Shown here one piece after another: positions 1 to 8,349 of a DNA stretch of 64,000 bases. The notes under the pieces were generated by a model. That model saw nothing but the letters and a program-made list of their open reading frames with translations. It did no database searches and was not told the DNA's origin. Source of the stretch: Parapedobacter composti (lineage in GTDB: Bacteria; Bacteroidota; Bacteroidia; Sphingobacteriales; Sphingobacteriaceae); NCBI RefSeq assembly GCF_900112315.1, contig NZ_FOLL01000018.1, positions 1 through 64,000 on the forward strand. Direction: 5' to 3'. Position 1 is the first letter of the stretch; every line of letters starts with the position of its first letter. The translations under genes and the position numbers were made by a program.

Positions 1-97
1 GCCGGTGTTCACCTTCAGCGACCCGGGCAGGCCCTACAGCATCGACTACTTCAACTCCCGCGCACAGGTGCAGCTGGGGGTGAGGTATACGTTTTGA
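1..97 (+). CDS. C-terminal end of a TonB-dependent outer-membrane receptor (partial)
   Basis: The frame starting at base 2 is open from the window edge to a TGA at 95-97 and encodes about 31 residues ending in QLGVRYTF. A terminal strand of alternating hydrophobic residues closing on a C-terminal Phe is the usual last beta-strand of Bacteroidetes outer-membrane barrels, which the BAM machinery recognises. The body of the gene lies outside the window, so SusC-type and other TonB-dependent receptors cannot be told apart. It converges on the dehydratase gene to its right. Confidence 0.6.
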   Translation, partial: PVFTFSDPGRPYSIDYFNSRAQVQLGVRYTF

Positions 98-117
98 TAA
101 AACTGGGGGAGGAACAT

Positions 118-145
118 CCCGGGCCGGAGCAGCAGCCGGCCCGGG
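118..145. terminator. Perfect GC-rich hairpin between convergent genes
   Basis: CCCGGGCCGG (118-127) and CCGGCCCGGG (136-145) form a perfect 10-bp stem with an 8-nt loop. It lies between the receptor stop at 97 and the dehydratase stop at 225, where a two-sided terminator is expected. There is no clear T-tract on either side, so it is terminator-like rather than a textbook intrinsic terminator. Confidence 0.5.
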
Positions 146-201
146 TATTTAAGGGAATTATACTTCCCGATGACTCAGCGATCGCGTTGGTTGATTGCCC
201 G

Positions 202-231
202 GCGCCAGCTTAGTCTGCGCCAGCTTAGTCT
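202..231. repeat. 15-bp tandem duplication spanning the ilvD stop codon
   Basis: GCGCCAGCTTAGTCT occurs twice head to tail (202-216 and 217-231). The TAA stop of the leftward dehydratase gene (227-225) lies inside the right copy. The left copy carries a second TAA in the same frame 15 bp downstream. It looks like a slippage duplication and leaves a backup stop. Confidence 0.85.
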
Positions 232-1913
232 GCTTTGCCATCGGTAATGCAACCATTGGATGCCGATGACACTTGTTGTATATACTTATAGAGTACCCCC
301 TGCGTTATTTTCGGCGCTGGCTTCACCCAGGCGGCACGCCGCCGCTCCCAGGCTCCCTCATCCAGTTCGGCATCGATGCGGTTATTCCGTACATCAATGG
401 TCAGTAGATCTCCTTTCTCAAGTAAAGCAATCGGCCCGCCCTCACTGGCTTCGGGTGAAATATGGCCAACGACAAAGCCGTGTGTGCCTCCAGAAAATCG
501 CCCATCAGTAATCAGGGCTACGTGTTGGCCGAGCCCAGCGCCCATGATGGCAGCCGTAGCCTTAAGCATTTCCGGCATCCCCGGCCCACCTTTGGGGCCC
601 ACATAGCGGATGACCACGACATCACCCTTCCGGATCAGTCCGTTTTTTATGGCTCCTACGGCTTCATCCTCGCTATCGAATACGCGGGCAATCCCTTTGA
701 AAAACTCGCCTTCTTTTCCCGTTATTTTGGCTACGGATCCCGCAGGCGCCACATTACCGTAAATGATCTGCAGGTGTGCGGTGCGTTTAAGCGGCTTGCT
801 TAAAGGTGTTAGGATATTTAACGCATTATTCCAAGGTTTGATGCCTTCGACGTTTTCACGGAGTGTTTTGCCGGTTACAGTTAGGCAATCGCCGTGAAGC
901 AGTCCTTCATCCAACAGGATTTTCAGAATGGCCGGTGTACCCCCGCTGTCGTGTACGTCTTCCATCATGTATTTGCCGCTTGGCTTTAGATCCGCAATGA
1001 GGGGCGTGTGGTTACTGATGTACTGGAAGTCGTCCAATGATAAGGGTAGACCAAAGGCCTTCGCAATGGCCAGATAATGCAAGACCGCATTGGTGGAGCC
1101 GCCGAGCGCCATAACGACCACCAAGGCGTTTTCCAATGAACGACGCGTAACGATATCACGGGGTTTGAGGTCAAGCTGAAGCAGGTTTTTGATGGCGGAC
1201 GCCGCCGCCACACACTCCTGTTTCTTTTCTTCACTGGTTGCGGGGTTCGACGAACTGTAAGGCAGCGATAGCCCCAGCGCTTCGATCGATGAAGACATAG
1301 TGTTGGCCGTATACATACCGCCGCAGGCACCGGCACCGGGACATGCGTTGCGGATGATTTCATTGAGTTCCTGCTGGTCAATGTGCCCCGCTACCTTGGC
1401 GCCATAGGCTTCAAAGGTGGAAAGGACATTGATTTTTTCTCCTTTATGTCGGCCGGAACGGATACTTCCACCATAAATCATCAGGGCCGGCCGGTTGAGC
1501 CTGCCCATGGCGATGGCTGCGCCGGGCATGTTCTTGTCGCAGCCCATGATGGTTACCAACCCGTCGTACCATTGGCCGCCCATGACGGTTTCAATGCAGT
1601 CTGCAATGAGATCGCGCGAGGGTAAAGAGAAATTCATTCCGGAGGTACCCATGCTGATAGCATCGCTTACACCAATCGTATTAAAGGTCATGCCGTTCAG
1701 ATCCAGCGCTTTCAGCTCTTTGGCTACGATGGCAGCGAGGTCATTGAGGTGCATATTGCAAGGGTTGCCGGAGAATCCAGCGCTGGCTACACCGATTTGT
1801 GGAAACCGGATGGTTCGCTCATCCAGTCCGGTAGCATGTAACATCGCCCGGGAACCGGGCTGGTCTTCGTTTTCAGTGAGTTTACGGCTAAATTTGTTCA
1901 GAACGGAATCCAT
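225..1913 (-). CDS. ilvD: Dihydroxy-acid dehydratase / IlvD-Edd family dehydratase
   Basis: 562 aa, full length for the family. The three Fe-S cysteines expected of IlvD enzymes are visible at about C52 (GNPCNMH), C125 (GCDKNMPG) and C197 (GAGACGGM). GGSTNAVLH and the C-terminal [19 protein letters not shown] block are also present. The CDKNMPG form is that of the yeast-like true dihydroxy-acid dehydratases (2,3-dihydroxy-isovalerate to 2-ketoisovalerate). However, no ilvB, ilvN, ilvC or leu gene is nearby. Instead it is the last gene of an operon with a lactonase and a Gfo/Idh dehydrogenase, 38 bp after the latter. IlvD/Edd relatives also dehydrate sugar acids to 2-keto-3-deoxy acids, and the context favours such a role. 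The family is certain; the substrate is not. Confidence 0.85.
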   Translation of the reverse strand: MDSVLNKFSRKLTENEDQPGSRAMLHATGLDERTIRFPQIGVASAGFSGNPCNMHLNDLAAIVAKELKALDLNGMTFNTIGVSDAISMGTSGMNFSLPSRDLIADCIETVMGGQWYDGLVTIMGCDKNMPGAAIAMGRLNRPALMIYGGSIRSGRHKGEKINVLSTFEAYGAKVAGHIDQQELNEIIRNACPGAGACGGMYTANTMSSSIEALGLSLPYSSSNPATSEEKKQECVAAASAIKNLLQLDLKPRDIVTRRSLENALVVVMALGGSTNAVLHYLAIAKAFGLPLSLDDFQYISNHTPLIADLKPSGKYMMEDVHDSGGTPAILKILLDEGLLHGDCLTVTGKTLRENVEGIKPWNNALNILTPLSKPLKRTAHLQIIYGNVAPAGSVAKITGKEGEFFKGIARVFDSEDEAVGAIKNGLIRKGDVVVIRYVGPKGGPGMPEMLKATAAIMGAGLGQHVALITDGRFSGGTHGFVVGHISPEASEGGPIALLEKGDLLTIDVRNNRIDAELDEGAWERRRAAWVKPAPKITQGVLYKYIQQVSSASNGCITDGKAD

Positions 1914-1951
1914 AAGTAATCATTACTTCGTGTATCGTGAGGGTTATCGGA

Positions 1952-3025
1952 TTATTCGGGTATGGCTGTGCCGCCTGTATCGCTTGATAGGTAGGCAGCC
2001 TCAACCAGTCGCATGGTATCATACGCGTGCTTGACCGATGTCACATGCGGCGAAGCGGGGTTTTCAATGGCGCATTGCAGGTCTGCCATAGCAGCGATGA
2101 ACGCATCGGGATACCAGGCGCCCCGAATAGGGGCAGTTATCCAACCTTGCTGCGGCTGATCGGACAGAAAGTATTCAAATCGGTCTGCTTCCCCTTGGGG
2201 GAAATTGATGTTTTTGCCCAACGTGGCTTTAATGGCTCCCTGCGTGCCTTCCCATTTCACGAATGAGTCTTGATGGGCAATGCCGAACGCATGTCCGTGA
2301 TTGGTGTTCACAAAGGCGCGGATAGGCTGCTCGTAATCAAACATGATAACCGAACGCGTTGAGGCCAGTTGCATCTGCATTGGATGCTGGTAGGTTTTTG
2401 CATACACTCGTATTGGCATGCCTAGAAAATACCGGATCATGTCCATGTAATGGATGCTGTGATAAAGCATCTCCATCCGGGGTAAGCCGAACAGGAAATC
2501 CCAGAGTTCCCAGGGATGATGGATATTCATCCGGATTTCCATGTCATGTAACTTGCCGATGGCGCCTTGTTCGATGAGCCTTTTAGCGGCGATGACCGAT
2601 GGAATAAGCTTCATCTGGAAATTGACGCTGGCGGTGAATCGCTTGGCCTCACAAAGTTGCAGGATTTCCCTGGCCGCCCCGAGATTTTCTCCCATGGGTT
2701 TCTGCATCAGTACGTTTGCGCCATCTGGCAGTTGCCTGAGGATGGCCAATAGCTGTGATGCGGGTACGGCAATATCGTAGACGGCATCGGCCGGGGTGTT
2801 GGCAATCAAGGCGTCAAGCGAATCGTAGACATTAGGAATTTCGAATCGTTCGGCTAAGCGGTCGGCTTTGTCGACCTGACGGTCGTGGATGCCGAGAACA
2901 TGCCAACCGGTCTTCCTATAGGCGGGCAGGTGTGCCTCTTCCACAATGCCACCAGCCCCGATAACCACAATGGGGAAGGACCGGATAGGCCGATTAAATG
3001 AGGTGGATAACGTGTAAGAACTCAT
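1952..3025 (-). CDS. Gfo/Idh/MocA-family NAD(P)-dependent oxidoreductase
   Basis: 357 aa from the ATG at 3025; the longer frame would need an ATT start inside the upstream gene. An N-terminal Rossmann fold is marked by VVIGAGGIVEEAHLPAY. The family's EKP motif appears as QKPMGEN near residue 110, so the usual Glu is replaced by Gln while the conserved Lys is kept. The C-terminal half has the alpha/beta domain with the HYMDMIRYF helix. Members oxidise or reduce sugars, inositols and their derivatives in the cytosol; no signal peptide is seen. The start lies 4 bp after the lactonase stop, so the genes are surely co-transcribed. In this operon a sugar 1-dehydrogenase producing an aldonolactone is a reasonable inference, not shown by sequence. 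Confidence 0.85.
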   Translation of the reverse strand: MSSYTLSTSFNRPIRSFPIVVIGAGGIVEEAHLPAYRKTGWHVLGIHDRQVDKADRLAERFEIPNVYDSLDALIANTPADAVYDIAVPASQLLAILRQLPDGANVLMQKPMGENLGAAREILQLCEAKRFTASVNFQMKLIPSVIAAKRLIEQGAIGKLHDMEIRMNIHHPWELWDFLFGLPRMEMLYHSIHYMDMIRYFLGMPIRVYAKTYQHPMQMQLASTRSVIMFDYEQPIRAFVNTNHGHAFGIAHQDSFVKWEGTQGAIKATLGKNINFPQGEADRFEYFLSDQPQQGWITAPIRGAWYPDAFIAAMADLQCAIENPASPHVTSVKHAYDTMRLVEAAYLSSDTGGTAIPE

Positions 3026-3029
3026 GGTG

Positions 3030-3896
3030 TTAATCAATCTGGTAAAACGTTAACGCATTTTGATAAAATACCTGATGCCGCTCCTCGGGGGTAAGCTGTT
3101 CACAGAGCCGCAAGGCGGTTTCCAACCATTGGCGATAGGATGCGGCCAGTGTAACCACGGGCCAATCGCCCCCGAATAGCACTCGTTGGGCTCCAAAATG
3201 CTCCAGCACCGTTTCGACGTAGGGCTGCAGGTCGGCCAGCGTCCAACGGTTCCAATCGGCCTCCGTTACTAAGCCCGAAAGCTTGCAATAAACGCTAGGG
3301 TTTTTGGCCAACTCGACAATGTGAGATTTCCACGAAGGGAAGGATCCGGCCCTTATGGCGGGCTTGCCGAAATGGTCAAGCACATAACGATTGCCGGGTT
3401 GCCGTTGCACTAACCTGACCGCTGCGGGCAATTGGTGCGCCTTGACGCACAGGTCGAACGAAAAATTGTAGGTGTTAAGCAGCGCCAGGTTACGGATGAA
3501 GGTGGGGTTATCATACAACGAATCCGGCTCTTCCTCCAACCGACGGATGCCTTTTACCAACCTGCTGGACGAGAGTTCCTGTAGCCGGGCTTCGGCATCC
3601 GCTTCTTCGAGCGGAAAATAGGCGACAATGCCAACGATGCGTGGGTCCAGCGCACCAAGCTCGCATACGTAGTCCACTTCCGTACCGTACTGATGCGGTA
3701 GGCACTCGCATTGCACAAAAATCAGTTTCTCAATGGGAATTCCCGCCGTTGCCCTCCGGTACTCGGCTAATCCGAACGAACGGTTGATGGCAGGGACATC
3801 CGCCAACCAGGGGTAGTGCATCAATGCCAGGTCCCAGAAATGCACATGGGAATCCGTGAACCTGATGGGATAATCGTTGGTGTTTACTATCGTCAT
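3030..3896 (-). CDS. Amidohydrolase-family sugar lactonase (COG3618 type)
   Basis: 288 aa. The N-terminal DSHVHFWD gives the HxH metal motif of amidohydrolase family 2. VLDHFGKPAI and LFGGDWPV match the later metal and acid motifs of the COG3618 group, which includes L-fuconolactonase, L-rhamnono-lactonase and 4-sulfomuconolactonase. No signal peptide, so cytosolic. First gene of a three-gene leftward operon (lactonase, dehydrogenase, dehydratase), divergent from an AraC regulator. These families could carry out sugar to lactone to aldonic acid to 2-keto-3-deoxy acid. With two alpha-L-rhamnosidases in the neighbouring locus, an L-rhamnono-lactone or L-fucono-lactone substrate is inferred. Confidence 0.82.
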   Translation of the reverse strand: MTIVNTNDYPIRFTDSHVHFWDLALMHYPWLADVPAINRSFGLAEYRRATAGIPIEKLIFVQCECLPHQYGTEVDYVCELGALDPRIVGIVAYFPLEEADAEARLQELSSSRLVKGIRRLEEEPDSLYDNPTFIRNLALLNTYNFSFDLCVKAHQLPAAVRLVQRQPGNRYVLDHFGKPAIRAGSFPSWKSHIVELAKNPSVYCKLSGLVTEADWNRWTLADLQPYVETVLEHFGAQRVLFGGDWPVVTLAASYRQWLETALRLCEQLTPEERHQVFYQNALTFYQID

Positions 3897-4064
3897 AAAA
3901 AATTGGTTAAAGGTATAATGAAATGAAGGTTGCCGGTGATACTGAATTGACTAGTATATGTATCAAATTGATGAATTGGTAATCCATAGTGAAATTTAAG
4001 CTATTTTTGATGGATTATTGATGTTATCAGCGTAAAATTACGGCGACTCTGTTAAATAAATACC
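3897..4064. promoter_or_regulatory. Divergent promoter region between lactonase operon and araC-type gene
   Basis: 168 bp of AT-rich sequence between divergent starts. TATTTTTG at 4002-4009 (+) fits the Bacteroidetes -7 consensus TAnnTTTG and could serve the AraC gene; the -33 element is poor (TTGG at 3976-3979, spacer 22). TGAATTG occurs twice (3943-3949 and 3972-3978), a possible regulator half-site pair. On the minus strand TACCTTTA near 3909-3916 is a one-mismatch -7 box for the lactonase operon. Confidence 0.35.
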
Positions 4065-4979
4065 ATGAAACCAATTTATGCCAAGCCCCCCATAGGAAAC
4101 CGCGCGGCTTTTCAGGTGCGGAAAGATTACCTGGATGTCCTAGATACCAAATGGCATTATCATTCCGAGTTTGAGTTGGCTTACATCAGTTACCCATACG
4201 GTAAACGCATTGCCGGAAATAGCGTTGCACTTTTTGAAGACGACGACCTGGTATTTTATGGGCCTAATTTTCCGCATGCTTGGGCGCATGAGCCCAAGGA
4301 AGGGGGCGAGCAGTCTACCTATAACAACGGGTTGTCTCATTATGCCATCGTGGTGCATTTCAGTGCATCTTGTTTCGATGATTCCTTTTTTTCGATCCCA
4401 GAAATGGTTGCCATCCAGACCGTGCTGCAGCGAAGTGCACGTGGGTTGTTGGTCTACGGTGAGTCGCGGCAGCGTATCGCACAATGGATGAAAGAACTAC
4501 TGGAACATACCGGAGCCAAGCGGGTTATTTTATTGCTCCAGATTCTGGAGGAATTATCAAGGACTCCTGAAACAAACCTGCTGTCTTCCGCCGGCTACTG
4601 GGATAACCTGAATGAACACGATATGGTTCGGATGAGTGGTATCTATGAGTACATCACCCAAAACTTCACGAAAGACATCGCATTGGAAGACATTGCGGCC
4701 CAAGCCCATATTTCCCCCTCGGCATTCTGCCGGTACTTCAAGGCACGCACCAAACGGACACTCAAGGAGTTTGTGAACGACCTACGGATCAACTATGCTT
4801 GCCAATTGCTCGAAGAAAACAGACACAGCATCACACAGATCTGTTTTGAAGCCGGCTTCAACAATATTTCCAATTTCAATAGGCGCTTTAAGGAAATGAA
4901 GGGAATCACGCCGCAACAATACCGGATGAATATCCGCAACATATACAATAAGGTTACTGCAGCACCTAGCCAACCTTAA
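4065..4979 (+). CDS. AraC-family transcriptional regulator with N-terminal cupin-like domain
   Basis: 304 aa. The N-terminal half resembles an AraC-type sugar-sensing cupin (HYHSEFELAYI followed by a PNFPHAW motif). The C-terminal ~100 residues hold two helix-turn-helix units: IALEDIAAQAHISPSAFCRYFK and the highly conserved second HTH around ICFEAGFNNISNFNRRFK, ending in GITPQQYR. It lies between the oxidative sugar operon on its left and the SusCD/GH78 locus on its right. It is thus the obvious candidate to control both in response to a sugar, perhaps L-rhamnose or a derivative (inference). No hybrid two-component sensor or SusR-like regulator is present. Confidence 0.9.
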   Translation: MKPIYAKPPIGNRAAFQVRKDYLDVLDTKWHYHSEFELAYISYPYGKRIAGNSVALFEDDDLVFYGPNFPHAWAHEPKEGGEQSTYNNGLSHYAIVVHFSASCFDDSFFSIPEMVAIQTVLQRSARGLLVYGESRQRIAQWMKELLEHTGAKRVILLLQILEELSRTPETNLLSSAGYWDNLNEHDMVRMSGIYEYITQNFTKDIALEDIAAQAHISPSAFCRYFKARTKRTLKEFVNDLRINYACQLLEENRHSITQICFEAGFNNISNFNRRFKEMKGITPQQYRMNIRNIYNKVTAAPSQP

Positions 4980-5114
4980 TTGAAGTCAAAAAAATACTGA
5001 TTGTCGCCAAATCCGTACTGGTCTGGATGGAACGATAAGGCGTTCTTTGTATAGCGTTGCTAACCGCTTTCAGGAAGATCAATTGTTATTTGGTAACCTA
5101 TATTATGAAGAAAT

Positions 5115-8100
5115 ATGATTCGTATTTACACTAGCCTTTTGGTTCGGATTGTTTTCGCCTGTTGTTTTCCCGCAATGGCGTTCTGCCAGGAGCCGCCTGT
5201 AATTAAGGGAAACGTCGTCGATGTGGTGGGCGATGGTATCCAAGGGGTGAGCGTGCAGGTAAAGGGCACGTCAAAAGGTACCGTATCCGACAACAATGGT
5301 GCGTTTTCGATTTCATTAACGGGTCAGGAACCGGATGGTCTGACACTGCGCTTTTCTTCCGTGGGGTATATCACCCGGGAACTGCTGATTGGTAAAGAAA
5401 GGGAAATCAGGGTCGTGTTGGAAGCCGACGACAGCAGCCTGGATGAGGTAGTCGTGGTGGGGTATGGGCAGCAACGGAAAGTAACCTTGACCGGTTCGGT
5501 ATCCTCGGTTTCGGGGACCGAGTTGGTGAAGCAGCTTTCTCCTGATTTTGCTGGGTCCTTGAAAGGAAGACTGCCAGGATTGACGGTGGTGCAGTCCACC
5601 GGTATGCCGGGGGCCGACGATGCCGCGCTATACCTCCGGGGAGTAGCAACGACCAACGGGGTCTCCCCGTTATTGCTTATCGATGGGGTAGTTTCAGAAA
5701 TGAGCGAATTGCGGCATTTGGATCCCTTTTCTGTAGCGAATGTCAGCGTATTGAAAGACGCGTCGGCTACAGCGGTTTTTGGTGTAAGGGGAGCCAATGG
5801 AGTGATTATTATCACAACCAAACGGGGTGAATTAGGTAAAGTAAATGTCAGCGTATCGTCCGACCAAAGCTTGCAGGAGATGGCATACCTTCCGGATCGG
5901 CTGGATTCGTACGATTATGTCCACCTGCGCAACGAGGCGCTGGCGAACGAAGGGATGCCGCTGGAATACTCGGATGAATCCATAGAAAAGTTTGAAAGTT
6001 GGCGCACGGGAAATCCGGTGGATCCGTATTGGCATCCTAACAACAATTGGGTGGATATCTTGTTCAAGCGGTTTGCGCCGATGTCGCGATCGAATATTAA
6101 TTTAAGCGGTGGAACCGAACGTTTGAAGTATTTTGTGAGCACCGGATACCTGACACAGGGCGGCTTGTTCAATGTAGAGCCGAAGGAACAGCTGAAGTAC
6201 GATGCACAGACGAAAGTAAATCGCTATAACTTCCGTGCAAATGTTGATTTTACGATTAGCAAAGCCATAACGGCTTATGCAAACTTATCCGCGCATATCG
6301 AGCGGGTGAACAATTCCAACCTGATCAATGGCCAATTTGGCTTTGCCACGTTATTCGTGGACGCGTTGACGAGCAGACCGACGAACGTAGGCCCATTGTC
6401 CCAAGAGGGCGTTCCGCTGTACATTAACGGGGAACTGCAACCGCTCGAACCGGGCCGGATCGTGTCCGACCGGTACGGTACGGGATCTTCATATGGAGAC
6501 CTGAACAGACAGGGATACAGCCTAGGCACCAGGTCGGGGTTCAATGGCAATTTCGGGATGAACTTCGATTTGGGAACAATTACTGAGGGACTGGACTTCC
6601 GGGCGTCGGTGGCGCTGACCACCACGGGGGTAACCACCATGAACGGCACGAAAAATTACGTGGTATTCAATTATCAGGACCTCATACAGGATGGTGAACA
6701 ACAACGGGTCTATGTGATAAATCGAGGGAATGAGGTCGAAGATAACCCGCTATCACTTAGCAAATCAGCCAGAAGCTCAATCCGTGCAAATTTCCAGGGA
6801 CAATTGAACTACAATCGGTCGTTCGGTAAACATAACCTGGGTGGACTGGTGCTCGTACAGCGGGATTACTGGGAGGTGGCGGAAGGTTCGGGCTACCAAG
6901 CGCCTTATTTGCCGTTTAATGTGTTGGGGCTATCCGCAAGGACAACTTATGGTTACGACAACCGTTACCTATTTGAGTTCAACGCGGGCTACAATGGTTC
7001 TGAACAGTTTTCACCGAAAAAGCGATTTGGGTTTTTCCCGGCATTCTCCGCAGGATGGGTGGTTTCCAATGAGCCTTTTTTCGCGAGGGTCAACGGAGTA
7101 TCCGAGCTTAAAATCCGGTATTCTTTCGGGTATGTAGGCAACGATCGGTTTGGTTCTTCGAGGTTTCTTTACCTCGATAACCTCGCCGTAGGTAGCTCTG
7201 GATTGTATGGAAAGGATATACCCTCGTTAGGTGGCTCGGGTAATAAAATCAATGAGACCATGATCGGTAACCCCAATATCACATGGGAACTTGCTCAAAA
7301 GCAGAATTTAGGCCTAGATATATCGGCGCGCAACGGCTTGTCGTTCACAGGGGACTTCTATGTCGAAAATCGATCGAATATCCTGCTGACAAGGCAGTCG
7401 GTACCCGCTTTCCAGGGGCTGCCGTTGGGCGCCATGCCTGCATTGAATATCGGTGAGATCAGGAACACGGGGTTTGAACTGCTGCTCAAATATGACAAAT
7501 CCTTTAACCCGGATTTTTCATTGAACTCCAGTGTCAATATAGGCTATAACAAAAACCGCGTCGAATCTTTCGATGAACCACTCCGCACGGAAGACTACGT
7601 TTATCGCAGAAGAATCGAGGGCTTCTCTTTAGGCCAGCAGTGGGGATATAAAATTGACTACTCAACCGACCCCGAACGAGGAAGGGACGGTTCAGGGTTC
7701 TTTAACTCCTATGAGGATATCGCCAATTCAGGGCTCAACTATCAGATCGGAACACCAAGACCCGGCGATTTCATCTATGTAGACCAGAATGGCGACGGTT
7801 TGATAAACGATGCGGATATGGTACCTATCGGTGCTTCCAACCTGCCGAACACCACTTATGGGATACAATTGGACTTCCGGTATAAGAATTTCGATGTTTC
7901 TTTTTTGGGTCAGGGCGTAGCCAGCGCCTCTAAGTATTACGAAGGACCTGGTATTTTTGAAGAAATGGGCTCTGCCAGCTTCTATCCCTGGCAATTGAAT
8001 CGGTGGTCGGAAGAACGGTACCAACGTAGGCTCCATGGGGAGGACATCGCTATTACACATCCCCGCCTGGCCACAACTACTTCATCTAGCCACATCGCCA

Positions 8101-8336
8101 ACGACTATTACATCATGAGCATTGCCTATTTCCGGTTAAGGAATGTATTAGTCGGCTATACGTTGCCCGAACGGTGGACCAACCGCTTTGCACGGACCGT
8201 CAGGATATATGCCAACGCCACGAACTTATTTACGTTCCATGGCTTGCGGATGAATAGTTTTGATCCTGAGCAGGCCAATGGATTTGTCTATCCACTGATG
8301 AAGAATTATACGCTTGGCGTCAATGTTAACTTTTAA
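5115..8336 (+). CDS. SusC/RagA-family TonB-dependent outer-membrane receptor
   Basis: 1073 aa. A signal peptide ends near AFCQ (about residue 25). A CarboxypepD-reg-like beta-sandwich (KGNVVDVVGDGIQGV to SSVGYITR) follows, then the TonB-box region DEVVVVGYGQQRK, the plug with LLIDGVV and VLKDASATAVFGVRGANGVI, and a 22-strand-type barrel ending LGVNVNF. Family members import oligosaccharides through the outer membrane with a SusD lipoprotein lid, powered by TonB. Its SusD partner starts 13 bp downstream. It is the first gene of the rightward glycan locus; the gap after the AraC gene is 135 bp and shows no clear TAnnTTTG box. Confidence 0.95.
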   Translation: MIRIYTSLLVRIVFACCFPAMAFCQEPPVIKGNVVDVVGDGIQGVSVQVKGTSKGTVSDNNGAFSISLTGQEPDGLTLRFSSVGYITRELLIGKEREIRVVLEADDSSLDEVVVVGYGQQRKVTLTGSVSSVSGTELVKQLSPDFAGSLKGRLPGLTVVQSTGMPGADDAALYLRGVATTNGVSPLLLIDGVVSEMSELRHLDPFSVANVSVLKDASATAVFGVRGANGVIIITTKRGELGKVNVSVSSDQSLQEMAYLPDRLDSYDYVHLRNEALANEGMPLEYSDESIEKFESWRTGNPVDPYWHPNNNWVDILFKRFAPMSRSNINLSGGTERLKYFVSTGYLTQGGLFNVEPKEQLKYDAQTKVNRYNFRANVDFTISKAITAYANLSAHIERVNNSNLINGQFGFATLFVDALTSRPTNVGPLSQEGVPLYINGELQPLEPGRIVSDRYGTGSSYGDLNRQGYSLGTRSGFNGNFGMNFDLGTITEGLDFRASVALTTTGVTTMNGTKNYVVFNYQDLIQDGEQQRVYVINRGNEVEDNPLSLSKSARSSIRANFQGQLNYNRSFGKHNLGGLVLVQRDYWEVAEGSGYQAPYLPFNVLGLSARTTYGYDNRYLFEFNAGYNGSEQFSPKKRFGFFPAFSAGWVVSNEPFFARVNGVSELKIRYSFGYVGNDRFGSSRFLYLDNLAVGSSGLYGKDIPSLGGSGNKINETMIGNPNITWELAQKQNLGLDISARNGLSFTGDFYVENRSNILLTRQSVPAFQGLPLGAMPALNIGEIRNTGFELLLKYDKSFNPDFSLNSSVNIGYNKNRVESFDEPLRTEDYVYRRRIEGFSLGQQWGYKIDYSTDPERGRDGSGFFNSYEDIANSGLNYQIGTPRPGDFIYVDQNGDGLINDADMVPIGASNLPNTTYGIQLDFRYKNFDVSFLGQGVASASKYYEGPGIFEEMGSASFYPWQLNRWSEERYQRRLHGEDIAITHPRLATTTSSSHIANDYYIMSIAYFRLRNVLVGYTLPERWTNRFARTVRIYANATNLFTFHGLRMNSFDPEQANGFVYPLMKNYTLGVNVNF

Positions 8337-8349
8337 TAACCCTAAAAAT

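Noticed and set aside
225-1913. Part of a branched-chain amino acid biosynthesis operon
   Set aside because: No ilvB, ilvN, ilvC or leu gene is adjacent; the co-oriented neighbours are a lactonase and a sugar-type dehydrogenase.
4980-5114. A -7 box for the first SusC gene (CTTTG or TTATTTG stretches)
   Set aside because: Neither fits TAnnTTTG with an acceptable -33, so no promoter is called; an activator-dependent promoter remains possible.
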